Shown: positions 30,408-40,688, counted from the stretch's first letter. The stretch is 64,000 bases of DNA from Terriglobia bacterium (GCA_020073245.1 JAIQFQ010000003.1:1-64000); one strand, 5' to 3'. Notes: a model not told the origin generated them from the sequence alone. Made by a program: numbers and translations.

Positions 30408-32612
30408 TTGCGTATAATGCCCACAATGCGAGAGCCTCGCTCCGCGGCCCTCCTATTCTGTGCTCTGGGGCACGTCGCTACAACACTCGCGACACAGGCC
30501 AACGGCCAGCCGCCGCGGGTGTTGGCTGGACGGGCGACATCACCCATCCAGGTCGACGCCTTCCTGAACGAACCGGCGTGGCGCGACGCCGGCGTGATCG
30601 CCGATCTATCGCAACAGTCGCCGAGGCCCGGCGCTTCCACGCCGTACCGCACCGAGGTCCGCGTCCTCGTGGACGACGACACGCTGTACCTCGGCATCAC
30701 CTGCTTCGACCCCGACCCCTCTCGGGTTGCGGTCCACACGATGCAGCGCGATGGCGACCTGACGGGAGACGACACGGTCGCCATCATCCTGGACCCCTTC
30801 GGCGACCGCACCACCGGTTACTTCTTCCAGCTCAACGCCGCGGGTGCACGCCAGGACGGTGTGTACTCCGACCCAGAGAACATCCCGCTGGACTGGGACG
30901 GAATCTGGGACGCACGAGCACGGCTGACGACGCAGGGCTGGACGGCGGAGATCGCCATCCCGTCGCGCTCGTTGCGCTTCCCGAAAGGTCAGACGGTTTG
31001 GGGTTTCAACGTGGAGCGCCGGATAGCCCACGACCGCGTGGTGGTCCGCTGGGCCGGCACCACGTTGGATTCCCTGCTCGGCGACTTGCGCCGGGCAGGG
31101 GAGCTGAGCGGCGTTGAGAACCTCCGTCAGGGCAAGGGGTGGTCGGTTTCTCCGTACGGGCTGGCGCGCTCAGAGCGTGACTTCACCACTGGCCAAGCGA
31201 CTACCAGCACTGACGGCGGACTCGATGTCAGCTACAGCCTCGGCCCCGGACTGACCGGCGTTTTCACCCTCAACACCGACTTCGCCGAGACCGAGGTGGA
31301 CACGCGCCAGATCAACCTGACTCGCTTTCCGCTCTTCTACCCGGAGAAGCGTCAGTTCTTCAACGACGGGTCGAACCAGTTCTCGTTCGGCCTTGGGCTC
31401 GAGGAGGAGTTCATCCCGTTTTTCTCCCGGCGGGCGGGGCTGTTGGACGGCCAGCAGGTGCCGATCCGGGACGGCATCAAGCTGGTCGGTCGCCAGGACC
31501 GATGGGGCATCGGGGTGCTCGACGTTCAGACCGAGGACATTCCGGCCGCACCGGGGTCCAACCTCTTCGCGGGACGCGTAACTTACGATGTGGACCAGCA
31601 CCTGCGACTCGGGGCCATCGCCACCGATGGCAACCCCGACGGCGTCCACGACAACTCACTCGTCGGCGTAGACGCCGTCTGGCGCACCTCGACGTTTCAC
31701 GGTGACAAGAACTTCGCGGTCGGGGTTTGGGGCGTCCGCACCGACGGCGACGTGCCTACCGGCAAGCGTGGCGGGTACGGGCTCAAGATCGACTACCCCA
31801 ACGACCTATGGGACGTGTCAGTGACGTATACCGAGTTCGGTGATGGCCTCGACCCCGCGTTGGGGTTCCTTCCCCGGCCGGGCACGCAGTGGTACACCTC
31901 CGGCCTCAGCTACCAGCCGAGGCCGCAGCATGGGTGGTGGGCGGGGTGGGTGCGCCAGTTCAAGTTCGAGCTCGAGCCGCAGGTTGTCACGGATCTCAAG
32001 GGCACGACACAGTCATGGAGCGTTTTCACCGCGCCGGTCAACGTCGAGATGCAGTCAGGGGACGGCTTCGAGGTGAACTGGCAGCCGCAGTTCGAGCGGC
32101 TGGATGCGCCTTTCGAAATCGCGAAGGATGTGGTGATCCCGGCTGGCTCCTACCGGTTCGACCGGTTCCGGGCCGAGGTGGACACATCTCTGCATCGTCC
32201 GTGGCAGAGCTCTACTCAGGTCTGGTTCGGGACGTTCTACACAGGACGGATGGTCGAATGGATCCAGAGCCTGGCATTCACGATGCCCGGTGGGCACCTT
32301 CAGCTCAAGCTGTCCGCGGACAACGCGTTCGGCCACCTACCGCAGGGAGGCTTCGCCGAGCGCGTGTGGCAACTGAACGTCGTGTTCGCGTTCACGCCGG
32401 ATCTACTGCTCTCCGCCTACGCCCAATACGACAACGACTCGGACAACCTCGGTGTCAACACCCGGCTGCGTTGGACTGTTAAGGCCGGAACGGACCTCTA
32501 CGTAGTTTGGAACCACGGTTGGCTCCACCCCGAAGCCGAGGAGCGATGGAGCGTCCTCAGGCCCATCTCAGACCAAGCGGTGGTCAAGCTTCGCTATACC
32601 TGGCGTTCCTGA
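30408..32612 (+). CDS. DUF5916 / CBM9-like N-terminal domain outer-membrane protein
   Basis: IQVDAFLNEPAWRDAGVIADL...EVRVLVDDDTLYLGITCFD; LTRFPLFYPEKRQFFNDGSNQFSFG. Confidence 0.8.
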   Translation: MRIMPTMREPRSAALLFCALGHVATTLATQANGQPPRVLAGRATSPIQVDAFLNEPAWRDAGVIADLSQQSPRPGASTPYRTEVRVLVDDDTLYLGITCFDPDPSRVAVHTMQRDGDLTGDDTVAIILDPFGDRTTGYFFQLNAAGARQDGVYSDPENIPLDWDGIWDARARLTTQGWTAEIAIPSRSLRFPKGQTVWGFNVERRIAHDRVVVRWAGTTLDSLLGDLRRAGELSGVENLRQGKGWSVSPYGLARSERDFTTGQATTSTDGGLDVSYSLGPGLTGVFTLNTDFAETEVDTRQINLTRFPLFYPEKRQFFNDGSNQFSFGLGLEEEFIPFFSRRAGLLDGQQVPIRDGIKLVGRQDRWGIGVLDVQTEDIPAAPGSNLFAGRVTYDVDQHLRLGAIATDGNPDGVHDNSLVGVDAVWRTSTFHGDKNFAVGVWGVRTDGDVPTGKRGGYGLKIDYPNDLWDVSVTYTEFGDGLDPALGFLPRPGTQWYTSGLSYQPRPQHGWWAGWVRQFKFELEPQVVTDLKGTTQSWSVFTAPVNVEMQSGDGFEVNWQPQFERLDAPFEIAKDVVIPAGSYRFDRFRAEVDTSLHRPWQSSTQVWFGTFYTGRMVEWIQSLAFTMPGGHLQLKLSADNAFGHLPQGGFAERVWQLNVVFAFTPDLLLSAYAQYDNDSDNLGVNTRLRWTVKAGTDLYVVWNHGWLHPEAEERWSVLRPISDQAVVKLRYTWRS

Positions 32613-32807
32613 GAGCGAGGTCCGGGAGGGGGGGAACGACTTGTCGCGACGACTCCATCGTTCGTGCGGGGTCGGTAGAGGCATCGAGAGCGGGAGTCGT
32701 CACCACAGGGGGATGACCTCACCGATATGAGGTGTTCCCCAAGGCAGGAAGACGAGCGCGAGGGTTAGCCTGGTGGTGATGGCGCCGGTGAGAGACGAGG
32801 TGTGGCG

Positions 32808-33884
32808 ATGAAATTGGACCCAAAGACAGTTGTGGCCGTGATGCTGCTGCTCGCGCTCACTGCGTTCCGGGCGCACGCGTTGTCCCCGCCGACGGAGGGC
32901 ACCGTTGTCCTGAAGGACTTCCGCTTCGCGTCGGGCGAGACCCTGCCGGAGCTGCGGTTGCACTACCGCGCGTTCGGCAGGCCCGAGCGCGACGCACGGG
33001 GTACGGTGCGCAACGCCGTTCTGGTCCTCCACGGTACCACCGGCAGCGGCGCACAGTTCGTGCGGCCGGAGTTCGCGGGCGAGCTGTTCGAACCCGGGCA
33101 GCCGCTCGACGCCACCCGCTTCTTCATCGTCCTACCCGACGGGATCGGCCACGGAGGGTCGAGCAAGCCCAGCGACGGCCTCCACGCGCGTTTTCCCCGG
33201 TACGGCTACAAGGACATGGTCGAGGCGCAGTACCGGCTCCTCACCGAGGGGCTAGGCGTCGACCATTTGCGGCTCGTATTGGGGACCTCGATGGGCGGCA
33301 TGCACACGTGGCTCTGGGGGGAGCTCCACCCGGATTTCATGGACGCACTCATGCCGCTTGCGTGCCTGCCGACCCAGATCTCGGGCCGCAACAGGGTCTG
33401 GCGCCGGGTCATCATCGATTCGATCCGGGGCGACCCCCAGTGGAGGGGAGGCGAGTATGCGATCGAGCCGCCGAGCCTCCGCAGCGCGATCGAGATGCTC
33501 TTCTTCATGAGCAGCAACCCCGTGTTGCGGCAGGGCGAGATGCCGACGCTCGAGCGGAGCGACCAGGTGCTCGACGCGTTCGTCGCCCGCGAGACGAATG
33601 CGTTGGACGCCAACGACGTCCTCTATGCAGTCGAGGCCTCCCGCGACTACGATCCCGGGCCCGCGCTCGCGAGGATCGCGGCGCCGCTGTTTGCAGTCAA
33701 CTCGGCCGACGACCTCATCAACCCGGCCGAGCTCGGCATCCTCGAGCACGAGATCACGCGGGTCGCGCGAGGGCACGCTGTGGTGCTTTCGTACACGGAG
33801 AAGACCCGCGGACACGGGACCCACACCCTGGCTGCGCTCTGGAAGCAGTACCTGGTCGAGCTGCTCAAGGTAGCCGCACACTGA
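32808..33884 (+). CDS. Exported alpha/beta hydrolase of the homoserine O-acetyltransferase (MetX)-like fold
   Basis: VLVLHGTTGSGAQF; LVLGTSMGGMHTWLW; N-terminal signal peptide. Confidence 0.8.
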   Translation: MKLDPKTVVAVMLLLALTAFRAHALSPPTEGTVVLKDFRFASGETLPELRLHYRAFGRPERDARGTVRNAVLVLHGTTGSGAQFVRPEFAGELFEPGQPLDATRFFIVLPDGIGHGGSSKPSDGLHARFPRYGYKDMVEAQYRLLTEGLGVDHLRLVLGTSMGGMHTWLWGELHPDFMDALMPLACLPTQISGRNRVWRRVIIDSIRGDPQWRGGEYAIEPPSLRSAIEMLFFMSSNPVLRQGEMPTLERSDQVLDAFVARETNALDANDVLYAVEASRDYDPGPALARIAAPLFAVNSADDLINPAELGILEHEITRVARGHAVVLSYTEKTRGHGTHTLAALWKQYLVELLKVAAH

Positions 33885-33980
33885 AGCCGAGCCGGAGGTC
33901 CGGGCTGCCGATTGCCCCCGAGACGAGGGCGGCGTCACGCCGGCCTCGGAGTACCGGAGTTCAGGCCTCGGGAAGGATGC

Positions 33981-35600
33981 TCAGTCCCTCCACCTCTCGA
34001 CCGTGACTACGTTCATGGCCTTGTGGTACTTGCAGTAGAAGCCCACCGAGGTGAGCCCGCCAAGGGAGACCATCTTCTTCGTCTTGTCCAGGAACATGTT
34101 GTTGGCCAGCTGGAGCTTGATCTCATTGTCGTGATAGCTGAACACGTTCGTCTTGGGGTCGAAGTTGCCGGACATGTAGGCGGCAAGGGCGTTGATGTCT
34201 ACGAACCACTCCCCGCCAGCGTTCTGCTGCGGTGGGTTGCCGAACTGGATTAGCGACCCGAACGGCGCAAAACGGGCGCTGGGGAAGGCTATGTCCTCAG
34301 ATTCTACGTAGGCGCCGAATGGAACGACCGGCGTGCTGTTGTCAGGGTTCGCCTTGTCGATCCTGAACCTGTCCACCACGGTCCCGTCCTCGAGCTTGGT
34401 CGTGATTGTGAGCCTGTCGCGATCCACAGCGACCACGAGGTAGCAGGTCTGGGCCTGTGGGTCGTAGAAGAACGAGTGCCAAAACTTGCCGCCCAGGCTG
34501 TCCTTGGCGTTGTCGCCCGACCTCCCGGAGACAAAGTACACGGTTCCGTCCGCGGCTCGCGCCACGAAATCCTCGTTCTTGATGAAGTAGCTCCTGGCCA
34601 TCCCATGGTCGTGGCCGTTGAACACCACGTCCACATGGTGTTTGTCGATGACCGGCCCGAAGTTGACCTTGGTGGGGACTCCTGCTCGGTCAGGGATCAG
34701 ATTGTAGGTGGCCTCGTGGTACACGAGGACCTTCCACGGTCTGGTCGTCGCCGTGAGGTCCGCGTCCAACCAGGCAACCTCGGCGTCAATCATGGCCTTG
34801 CGGTGCGCAGCGTCCTCAAACTCGTAGGTAAACTCGCTGTTGAGCACCGCGATGTGCGCCGCCCCGTAGTCGAAGGAGTAGACCTCACCTTTGAAGTCCG
34901 CAGGGCCATTCTGGGGAACCCTGAACAGCTTGACGAAGTACTCCGGTCTCTGCCATTCGTCCTTGCTCGTGACGCCCCGCGGCTCGTGATCGCCGATCAC
35001 CGGCATCTCCGGGATCCGAGCGACGACATCCTGGGCACCCGCAAACCATGCATGCCACTGGGTATAATCCTTCCCCGAGTAGATCAGATCGCCGACGCTC
35101 ATGATGAACTTCGCCTCTGGGTTCTGCTGGTAGGCCTGGGTCACGGTCTTCTTCCAGACCGTGTAGATCGGCTTCTTCTCATGGGAGTCGCCGAAGACGA
35201 TGAACTGGAACCTCTCCGGCTCGGCCTTTTCGGTCTCGAAGGTGTAATACGGGCTCCAGGTGGAATCCTCGCCCACGCGGTACACGTACATGGTCCCTGG
35301 TTCCAGGTCGCGCAGCGTCACGGAGAACAGTTTGATGGCGCCCACGTTGGTGGCGAGCGTATCGGGTGGGGGAGCCAAAACGGTCGCAGGGCTGCCGCCG
35401 ATGGCGGCGTACTCGACCTTCCCGACAGTCACTGTCGTGTCGGTGCGCCAGCCGATGGTCTGGGTGGTTTTCGGGCTCTCAGACCAGGTGAGCCGGATGT
35501 CGTCGGGGACCGCGGACGCGGCCGCACCGGCGTGGGCGGACGCCGCCAACGCGAACACCAACGCCGCGACGGCCACAATCAGCCAGGGTTTTCGGGACAT
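33981..35600 (-). CDS. Purple-acid-phosphatase-like metallophosphoesterase with C-terminal stalk/copper-amine-oxidase-N-like domain
   Basis: FIVFGDSHEKK, SVGDLIYSGKD, PVIGDHEPRG, VFNGHDHGMARS metal-ligand motifs; signal peptide. Confidence 0.8.
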   Translation of the reverse strand: MSRKPWLIVAVAALVFALAASAHAGAAASAVPDDIRLTWSESPKTTQTIGWRTDTTVTVGKVEYAAIGGSPATVLAPPPDTLATNVGAIKLFSVTLRDLEPGTMYVYRVGEDSTWSPYYTFETEKAEPERFQFIVFGDSHEKKPIYTVWKKTVTQAYQQNPEAKFIMSVGDLIYSGKDYTQWHAWFAGAQDVVARIPEMPVIGDHEPRGVTSKDEWQRPEYFVKLFRVPQNGPADFKGEVYSFDYGAAHIAVLNSEFTYEFEDAAHRKAMIDAEVAWLDADLTATTRPWKVLVYHEATYNLIPDRAGVPTKVNFGPVIDKHHVDVVFNGHDHGMARSYFIKNEDFVARAADGTVYFVSGRSGDNAKDSLGGKFWHSFFYDPQAQTCYLVVAVDRDRLTITTKLEDGTVVDRFRIDKANPDNSTPVVPFGAYVESEDIAFPSARFAPFGSLIQFGNPPQQNAGGEWFVDINALAAYMSGNFDPKTNVFSYHDNEIKLQLANNMFLDKTKKMVSLGGLTSVGFYCKYHKAMNVVTVERWRD

Positions 35601-35635
35601 GTGTGTTCCTTTCTTTCTGACGTCTCTGACGTCGC

Positions 35636-36928
35636 TCACGACCGATAGCCCTGCGGTACGTAAGCCGGCAACATCTTGTCTGCAAACACCGGCTTGAGCC
35701 TGGCGAACCTCTGCAGGCCCCCGACGAGCGGCACGCTCGGCCAGTCGCTCCCCACCAGCGGGAGCGCGTAGTCCACAAACTCCTCCGTGACGTCGGTGCG
35801 CGAAGGCGCGATCCACGCTGCCGGGAACGACCTCTCGGAGTTCGCGACGGCCCGAAGCGGCACCCTGTCGTACCGGACGCGGTAGCCGGGCCCGGGCTCG
35901 CGCAGGATCGTCGCCATGTACCCGGAGCCGTGCTCGACCGCTATCGAGACCGCCTGACACCCGACGAGGTAGGCCTCCTCGAGGTCCACCGTGGAAGCAT
36001 GAATGATGCTGCCTCTCTGGTCGGTGCCTGGGACGTTGCCCCGCGCCAGTCCCAGGCAGGCGAGCCCTGCCCCGTTGAGATGGTTGACGACGACCTGCGC
36101 GACCGTCGTCTCGCTCGATGAGAACGTGGTGTGCCCGAAGGCATCCTTCCGCTCGCCGATCTCTCCGACGTCAAAACCTTCGCTCACCACGACCAGCGCC
36201 CTCCCGCGCTGCTTGAGCGTATCGTTCACCCTGTCGGCCAACGCCTCGAGCGTGAGCCCCGACTCGCGTAGGAGAATCAGCAAAGGCATCCGACGCTCGG
36301 GGTCCGCGAGGCGAGCGGCGGCCGGGATGAAGCCGATCTTCCGGCCCATCGCCTGCATCACGAGCACCGGGTCGGATGGGCAGGAGCCGGCGTTCTCCTC
36401 GTCGGCGTTCTGGACGGCCAACGCCCAGTACCGGGCCACACTGCCGTAGCCGGGTGTGTGGTCGATGAGCCGGAACTCGGTGTCCCCGACGTCGTTGTCT
36501 ATGGTCTTGGGCACACCGGTGGCCACGAGCTCCACCCCTCTCTCGTGAGCCAGCTGGGCGACCTTGGCCGCGGTGTCCATCGAGTCGTTGCCGCCTATGT
36601 AGAAGAGGTAGCCGACGTCGTGGGCCTTGAGGACCTCGATGGCCCGCTCGAAGTCCTCCTCCTGCGCCTTCCTCAGCTTGTAGCGGCAGGTTCCGATCGA
36701 ACCGGCGGCCGGAGTTGTCCGGAGAAGGGCGATCTCCTCATGGTCCTGCGCCGAGAGGTTCAGCAGCTCCTCGCGAAGGATCCCCTCGATGCCGTGCACG
36801 CCCGCATACACGGCGCCGAAGCGCTCACGCAGCTCGCGGCACGACTCGACCACGCCACGCAGCGTGTTGTTGATCACCGGTGTCGGACCGCCTGACTGCG
36901 CAACGACGACGTTTGGTGGTTTGCTCAT
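35636..36928 (-). CDS. 6-phosphofructokinase, PPi-type motif
   Basis: VVAQSGGPTPVINNTLRGVV; YIGGNDSMDTAAKVA; VPKTIDNDVGDTEF. Confidence 0.85.
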   Translation of the reverse strand: MSKPPNVVVAQSGGPTPVINNTLRGVVESCRELRERFGAVYAGVHGIEGILREELLNLSAQDHEEIALLRTTPAAGSIGTCRYKLRKAQEEDFERAIEVLKAHDVGYLFYIGGNDSMDTAAKVAQLAHERGVELVATGVPKTIDNDVGDTEFRLIDHTPGYGSVARYWALAVQNADEENAGSCPSDPVLVMQAMGRKIGFIPAAARLADPERRMPLLILLRESGLTLEALADRVNDTLKQRGRALVVVSEGFDVGEIGERKDAFGHTTFSSSETTVAQVVVNHLNGAGLACLGLARGNVPGTDQRGSIIHASTVDLEEAYLVGCQAVSIAVEHGSGYMATILREPGPGYRVRYDRVPLRAVANSERSFPAAWIAPSRTDVTEEFVDYALPLVGSDWPSVPLVGGLQRFARLKPVFADKMLPAYVPQGYRS

Positions 36929-36953
36929 GTCACCCCCGACGGCAGCCCGCGTC

Positions 36954-38411
36954 CTACGCCTTGTAGGTCGTCGACGTCACGGCGCCGCCGTGCCCGGTCC
37001 AGTTGGTGTGGAAGAACCTGCCACGTGGTTGGTCCACACGCTCGTAGGTATGCGCGCCGAAGTAGTCACGCTGCGCCTGGATCAGGTTGGCAGGCAGGCG
37101 CTCGTGGCGGTACCCGTCGAAGAACGCGAGGGCGCTGGCCGTCGCCGGAACCGGGATCCCGATTTCGACCGCTCTCGCGACCACCCGACGCCACGCCGGC
37201 TGCGCAGCCTCCACCTGGCCCCTGAAGTACGGGTCGAGGAGGAGGTTGCGGAGGGAGGGATCGCGGTCGAACGCCTCCTTGATCTTGCCCAGGAACACCG
37301 ACCGGATGATGCATCCGCCGCGCCACATCAGGGCGATCCCTCCGTAGTTGAGGTTCCAGCCGTACTCGGCTGCTGCCGCGCGCATCAGCATGTACCCCTG
37401 CGCGTAGGAGGCGATCTTCGCGGCATACAAGGCATGGTGGAGGTCATCGACGAAAGCCCAACGGTCCTCGGGAACCGTGTGCGCGCCCTGTGGCCCCCGC
37501 AATACCTTGGCCGCGGCCATACGCTCGTCCTTCAGCGCCGAGAGCGACCGCGCGAGCACCGCCTCGGCAATCAGGGTCAGCGGTATGCCCATGTCCAGCG
37601 CCGAGATCACCGTCCACTTCCCGGTGCCCTTCTGCCCGGCGGCGTCCAGGATCTTCTCGAGCACCGGCTCACCGTCCTGGCCCCTGAAGGCGAGGATGTT
37701 GGCCGTGATCTCGATCAGGTAGGAGTTGAGGTCGCCCCGATTCCATTCGGCGAACACGCGGTGCATCTCATCCGGGCTCAAGCCCAGGCCTTCGTTCATC
37801 AGGTGGTAGGCCTCGGAGATCAGCTGCATGTCGCCGTACTCGATCCCGTTGTGAACCATCTTCACGAAGTGACCGGCGCCGCTCTCGCCCACCCAGTCGC
37901 AGCACGGCGACCCGTCCTCCACCTTGGCGGCCACGGCCTGGAAGATCGGCTTCACGTGGGGCCAGGCCGCAGGCGACCCGCCCGGCATGATGGACGGACC
38001 GTGGCGTGCCCCTTCCTCGCCCCCGGACACGCCGGTACCGATGTAGAGCAACCCCTTGGACTGGACCAACGCGGCGCGCCGCATGGTGTCCTGGTAGTTG
38101 GAGTTGCCGCCGTCGATAATGATGTCCCCCTGCTGCAAGAGGGGCACGAGGCGCTCGATGAAGGCATCCACGGGCGCGCCTGCCTTGACGAGTAGCATCA
38201 CTCGACGTGGGCGCTCAAGGACGCTCACCAACTCCTCGAGCGAGTGCGTTCCGATCACCCGGGTCCCCTTGGCGTTACCTTTGACGAATTCGTCCACGGT
38301 CGAGACGGTGCGATTGAAGACGGCCACCCGGAACCCGTGGTCGTCCATGTTCAAGACGAGGTTCTGTCCCATCACCGCCAGTCCGATGAGGCCGATGTCT
38401 GCCTTCTCCAT
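36954..38411 (-). CDS. gnd: 6-phosphogluconate dehydrogenase (decarboxylating)
   Basis: IGLIGLAVMGQNLVLNMDDHGF; GTGVSGGEEGARHGPSIMPGG; HFVKMVHNGIEYGDMQLI; GKWTVISALDMGIPLTLI. Confidence 0.95.
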   Translation of the reverse strand: MEKADIGLIGLAVMGQNLVLNMDDHGFRVAVFNRTVSTVDEFVKGNAKGTRVIGTHSLEELVSVLERPRRVMLLVKAGAPVDAFIERLVPLLQQGDIIIDGGNSNYQDTMRRAALVQSKGLLYIGTGVSGGEEGARHGPSIMPGGSPAAWPHVKPIFQAVAAKVEDGSPCCDWVGESGAGHFVKMVHNGIEYGDMQLISEAYHLMNEGLGLSPDEMHRVFAEWNRGDLNSYLIEITANILAFRGQDGEPVLEKILDAAGQKGTGKWTVISALDMGIPLTLIAEAVLARSLSALKDERMAAAKVLRGPQGAHTVPEDRWAFVDDLHHALYAAKIASYAQGYMLMRAAAAEYGWNLNYGGIALMWRGGCIIRSVFLGKIKEAFDRDPSLRNLLLDPYFRGQVEAAQPAWRRVVARAVEIGIPVPATASALAFFDGYRHERLPANLIQAQRDYFGAHTYERVDQPRGRFFHTNWTGHGGAVTSTTYKA

Positions 38412-38451
38412 CGTTCCATTCCTCCCCGCCGAGCCAGCCCTCGCAGGGCGG

Positions 38452-39717
38452 CTACACGGTCTCCACCTTGTACAGGATCTCGCCGGCCCTTCTCACGAGC
38501 AGGACTCCCTCGTGTTCGCGGTTCGCCCACGCTTCGGGGACTACCGTTTTCGGGTCCAGGTAGCCGAGACCGATCCGCTCGCACCGATCGCGCGGGATCC
38601 CGGTGGCCAGCGTCACCCGAATCCGCGGCCGCTCGACACCGCCCTCGAAGGTACCGGCACCCCGCAGGTGCGTCGAGTGGGCCAGGACACCCCAGGGGTA
38701 GTGCTTGAAGCGGTCCCACTGTGCGAGGAAGTAATCGCGCACGTGGTACCCGATCTCCTCGATGTTTCTTCCATGAACGTACGACACCTCGGTGAGGTGG
38801 GGGGCGAAGATCACCACCTCACCGCCGTCAGCGATGGCGGGCTCCAGCTTGTACATTCCCTTCGCCGCGGTCCACAGGTCGGCGTACATCTCCGGGATGA
38901 CCGAGAGGACGCGCTGGTACGCCCTTTCGACCCGGATGATGTTGAGTTTCTCCGAGAGCGCAGCGGCCGCTCGCCAAGCCTCTTCCATCGTGCCGACGAA
39001 CAACCCGTGCAGCGAGTTGTGGTGCATCACCAGCGCAACGCACAGCCGGGGCGTCGGGATGAATGACGCGGCTCGGTCGATCAGCCGGCGGACCGGCGTG
39101 TTCGCCACGCCGATGATCTCCCGGCTGGTGAGCAGCGCGCCCAGCCAGTGCGTCACGTTGATGACCTCGGCGCCGGCGACACCGGGGAAGAAGTACTTGT
39201 TCCCGCCCGAGAAACCGACCACCTCGTGCGGGAACACCGGACCGCACACGATGATCTGGTCGTACTGCGACCGCCCATCGGGTGAGCCCACGAGCCGGTT
39301 GAGCCGGACCGGGACGTCGAGTTCGAGCCGACCCCCGCTCAGCGTCGCGATTTCGGCGGCGCTCACCTTGCCCAACGTGACGAACGTTTCCGGCAGATCC
39401 CAGCGGTGGTTGAAGACCCGCGACGTCCCGGCTTCTCCGCCGTGCACCGGCACGCCAAGAAGCCTGCCGAGCGCCGCGTCGTCCATCGGTTGATGGGTGC
39501 CAAGAGCCGCGAGGTAGTCGAGTGCCGCGACCTTCGGCCCCAGCAGCTCGTCGAGCACCGTGCGGAGGAGCGCCACAGGGGCGGTGCGGGTGCCGTCGGG
39601 AACGATCACGAGCACCCGGTGACCGGCCAGGTTGACTCTTGCAAGAGCCTCGGCCATCAGGCCATGGACCTCGGCCTCCGTCAGAGGGTGTTCGCGAGCG
39701 CTCTTGCCGACGAGCAT
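38452..39717 (-). CDS. LarA-family nickel-pincer-dependent racemase/epimerase (DUF2088)
   Basis: LGTHQPM plus PHEVVGFSGGNKYFFPGVAGAEVINVTHW; the H-(10)-K-(16)-H spacing equals LarA His174/Lys184/His200. Confidence 0.85.
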   Translation of the reverse strand: MLVGKSAREHPLTEAEVHGLMAEALARVNLAGHRVLVIVPDGTRTAPVALLRTVLDELLGPKVAALDYLAALGTHQPMDDAALGRLLGVPVHGGEAGTSRVFNHRWDLPETFVTLGKVSAAEIATLSGGRLELDVPVRLNRLVGSPDGRSQYDQIIVCGPVFPHEVVGFSGGNKYFFPGVAGAEVINVTHWLGALLTSREIIGVANTPVRRLIDRAASFIPTPRLCVALVMHHNSLHGLFVGTMEEAWRAAAALSEKLNIIRVERAYQRVLSVIPEMYADLWTAAKGMYKLEPAIADGGEVVIFAPHLTEVSYVHGRNIEEIGYHVRDYFLAQWDRFKHYPWGVLAHSTHLRGAGTFEGGVERPRIRVTLATGIPRDRCERIGLGYLDPKTVVPEAWANREHEGVLLVRRAGEILYKVETV

Positions 39718-39725
39718 GGTGCCCT

Positions 39726-40676
39726 TCAGACTTCCCCGGAGGCCCTACCCAACGCGGCGCGAGCGGAGGATTCGTCAGCGCCGAGCCAGGGCGGCACCTC
39801 CGGCAGGAGCGCCTCGAACTCGGCAATCAACGCCGCCTCGTACGCCCCGGCGTAGGTGCCCCGGAGGAACCTGTTCATCGCCTCGTCGTGGAACCGCTGC
39901 CACGAGGTCTCCTCACGGCCCGGGTTGATGGGGTAGAAGAACGCACGGTTCGCGCGGGCCGCCGCCATGTCCCCAGGGGCGTCGCCAATCATGAGGACGT
40001 GCTGGGGTGCGTACTTGGCGCCAGACGCCAGCTCGAGATGCAGAGACTTGCTGCCCATCTCCTGTCCCGCGATGACCCGCACGTGGCGGTCGAGATCGTG
40101 CTCCTGCCACTCCCTGCTCAATGCCTCGACCGGGGTCGCCGAGACCACGATCATGTCGGCCTTCTTGGCCAGGGCCCACAGGCTCTCCCGCACGAACGGG
40201 AACGGAGGCACGCCGTGGACCATATCCGCGACGGCCGCGTTCACCGCGGTCGTCCATGCCAGCGCCGTCTCGAGCTCCGGACCGGGGTGTCGGGCCATGT
40301 ACGCCCGCAGTCCGTCGTTGCTCTTGGGAAAGTCGTTGTCGGCGATGAACTCGCGCAGCTTGGTGGCGGGCGGAGGCTCGAAACCGCGTGCTTTCACCTC
40401 CGGCCGTTCGCGCAGCAGGTCGAAAACCATGACCAGCGCCGGCCACCGGTTGATGCCTCGCCATCTGGAGTAGAGGTTCACGAACTCCGCAGCCTCCCGT
40501 GCATACTTGGACACGGGCTGCAGGCCCCAGTGCTTGATGATGTTGGGGATGAAGCACTCTTTGTGCTTGATCTCCATCGTGTCGAAGGCACAACCGTCGG
40601 AATCGATGCCCGCGAAGAACCGATGCTGCGGTTCGAGCTCCGCCAGCACGCGGGCCGCATCCGGGTAGGTGCTCAT
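39726..40676 (-). CDS. HAD-superfamily hydrolase
   Basis: FFAGIDSDGCAFDTMEIKHKECF (DxD), MIVVSATP, VLMIGDAPGDMAAARANRAFFYPI. Confidence 0.8.
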   Translation of the reverse strand: MSTYPDAARVLAELEPQHRFFAGIDSDGCAFDTMEIKHKECFIPNIIKHWGLQPVSKYAREAAEFVNLYSRWRGINRWPALVMVFDLLRERPEVKARGFEPPPATKLREFIADNDFPKSNDGLRAYMARHPGPELETALAWTTAVNAAVADMVHGVPPFPFVRESLWALAKKADMIVVSATPVEALSREWQEHDLDRHVRVIAGQEMGSKSLHLELASGAKYAPQHVLMIGDAPGDMAAARANRAFFYPINPGREETSWQRFHDEAMNRFLRGTYAGAYEAALIAEFEALLPEVPPWLGADESSARAALGRASGEV

Positions 40677-40688
40677 CGCCCCCTCCTC

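Noticed and set aside
38452-39717. Plain lactate racemase
   Set aside because: Family-level motifs fit LarA, but the operon has only sugar-acid genes and no lactate dehydrogenase or permease; lactate function is not supported by context.
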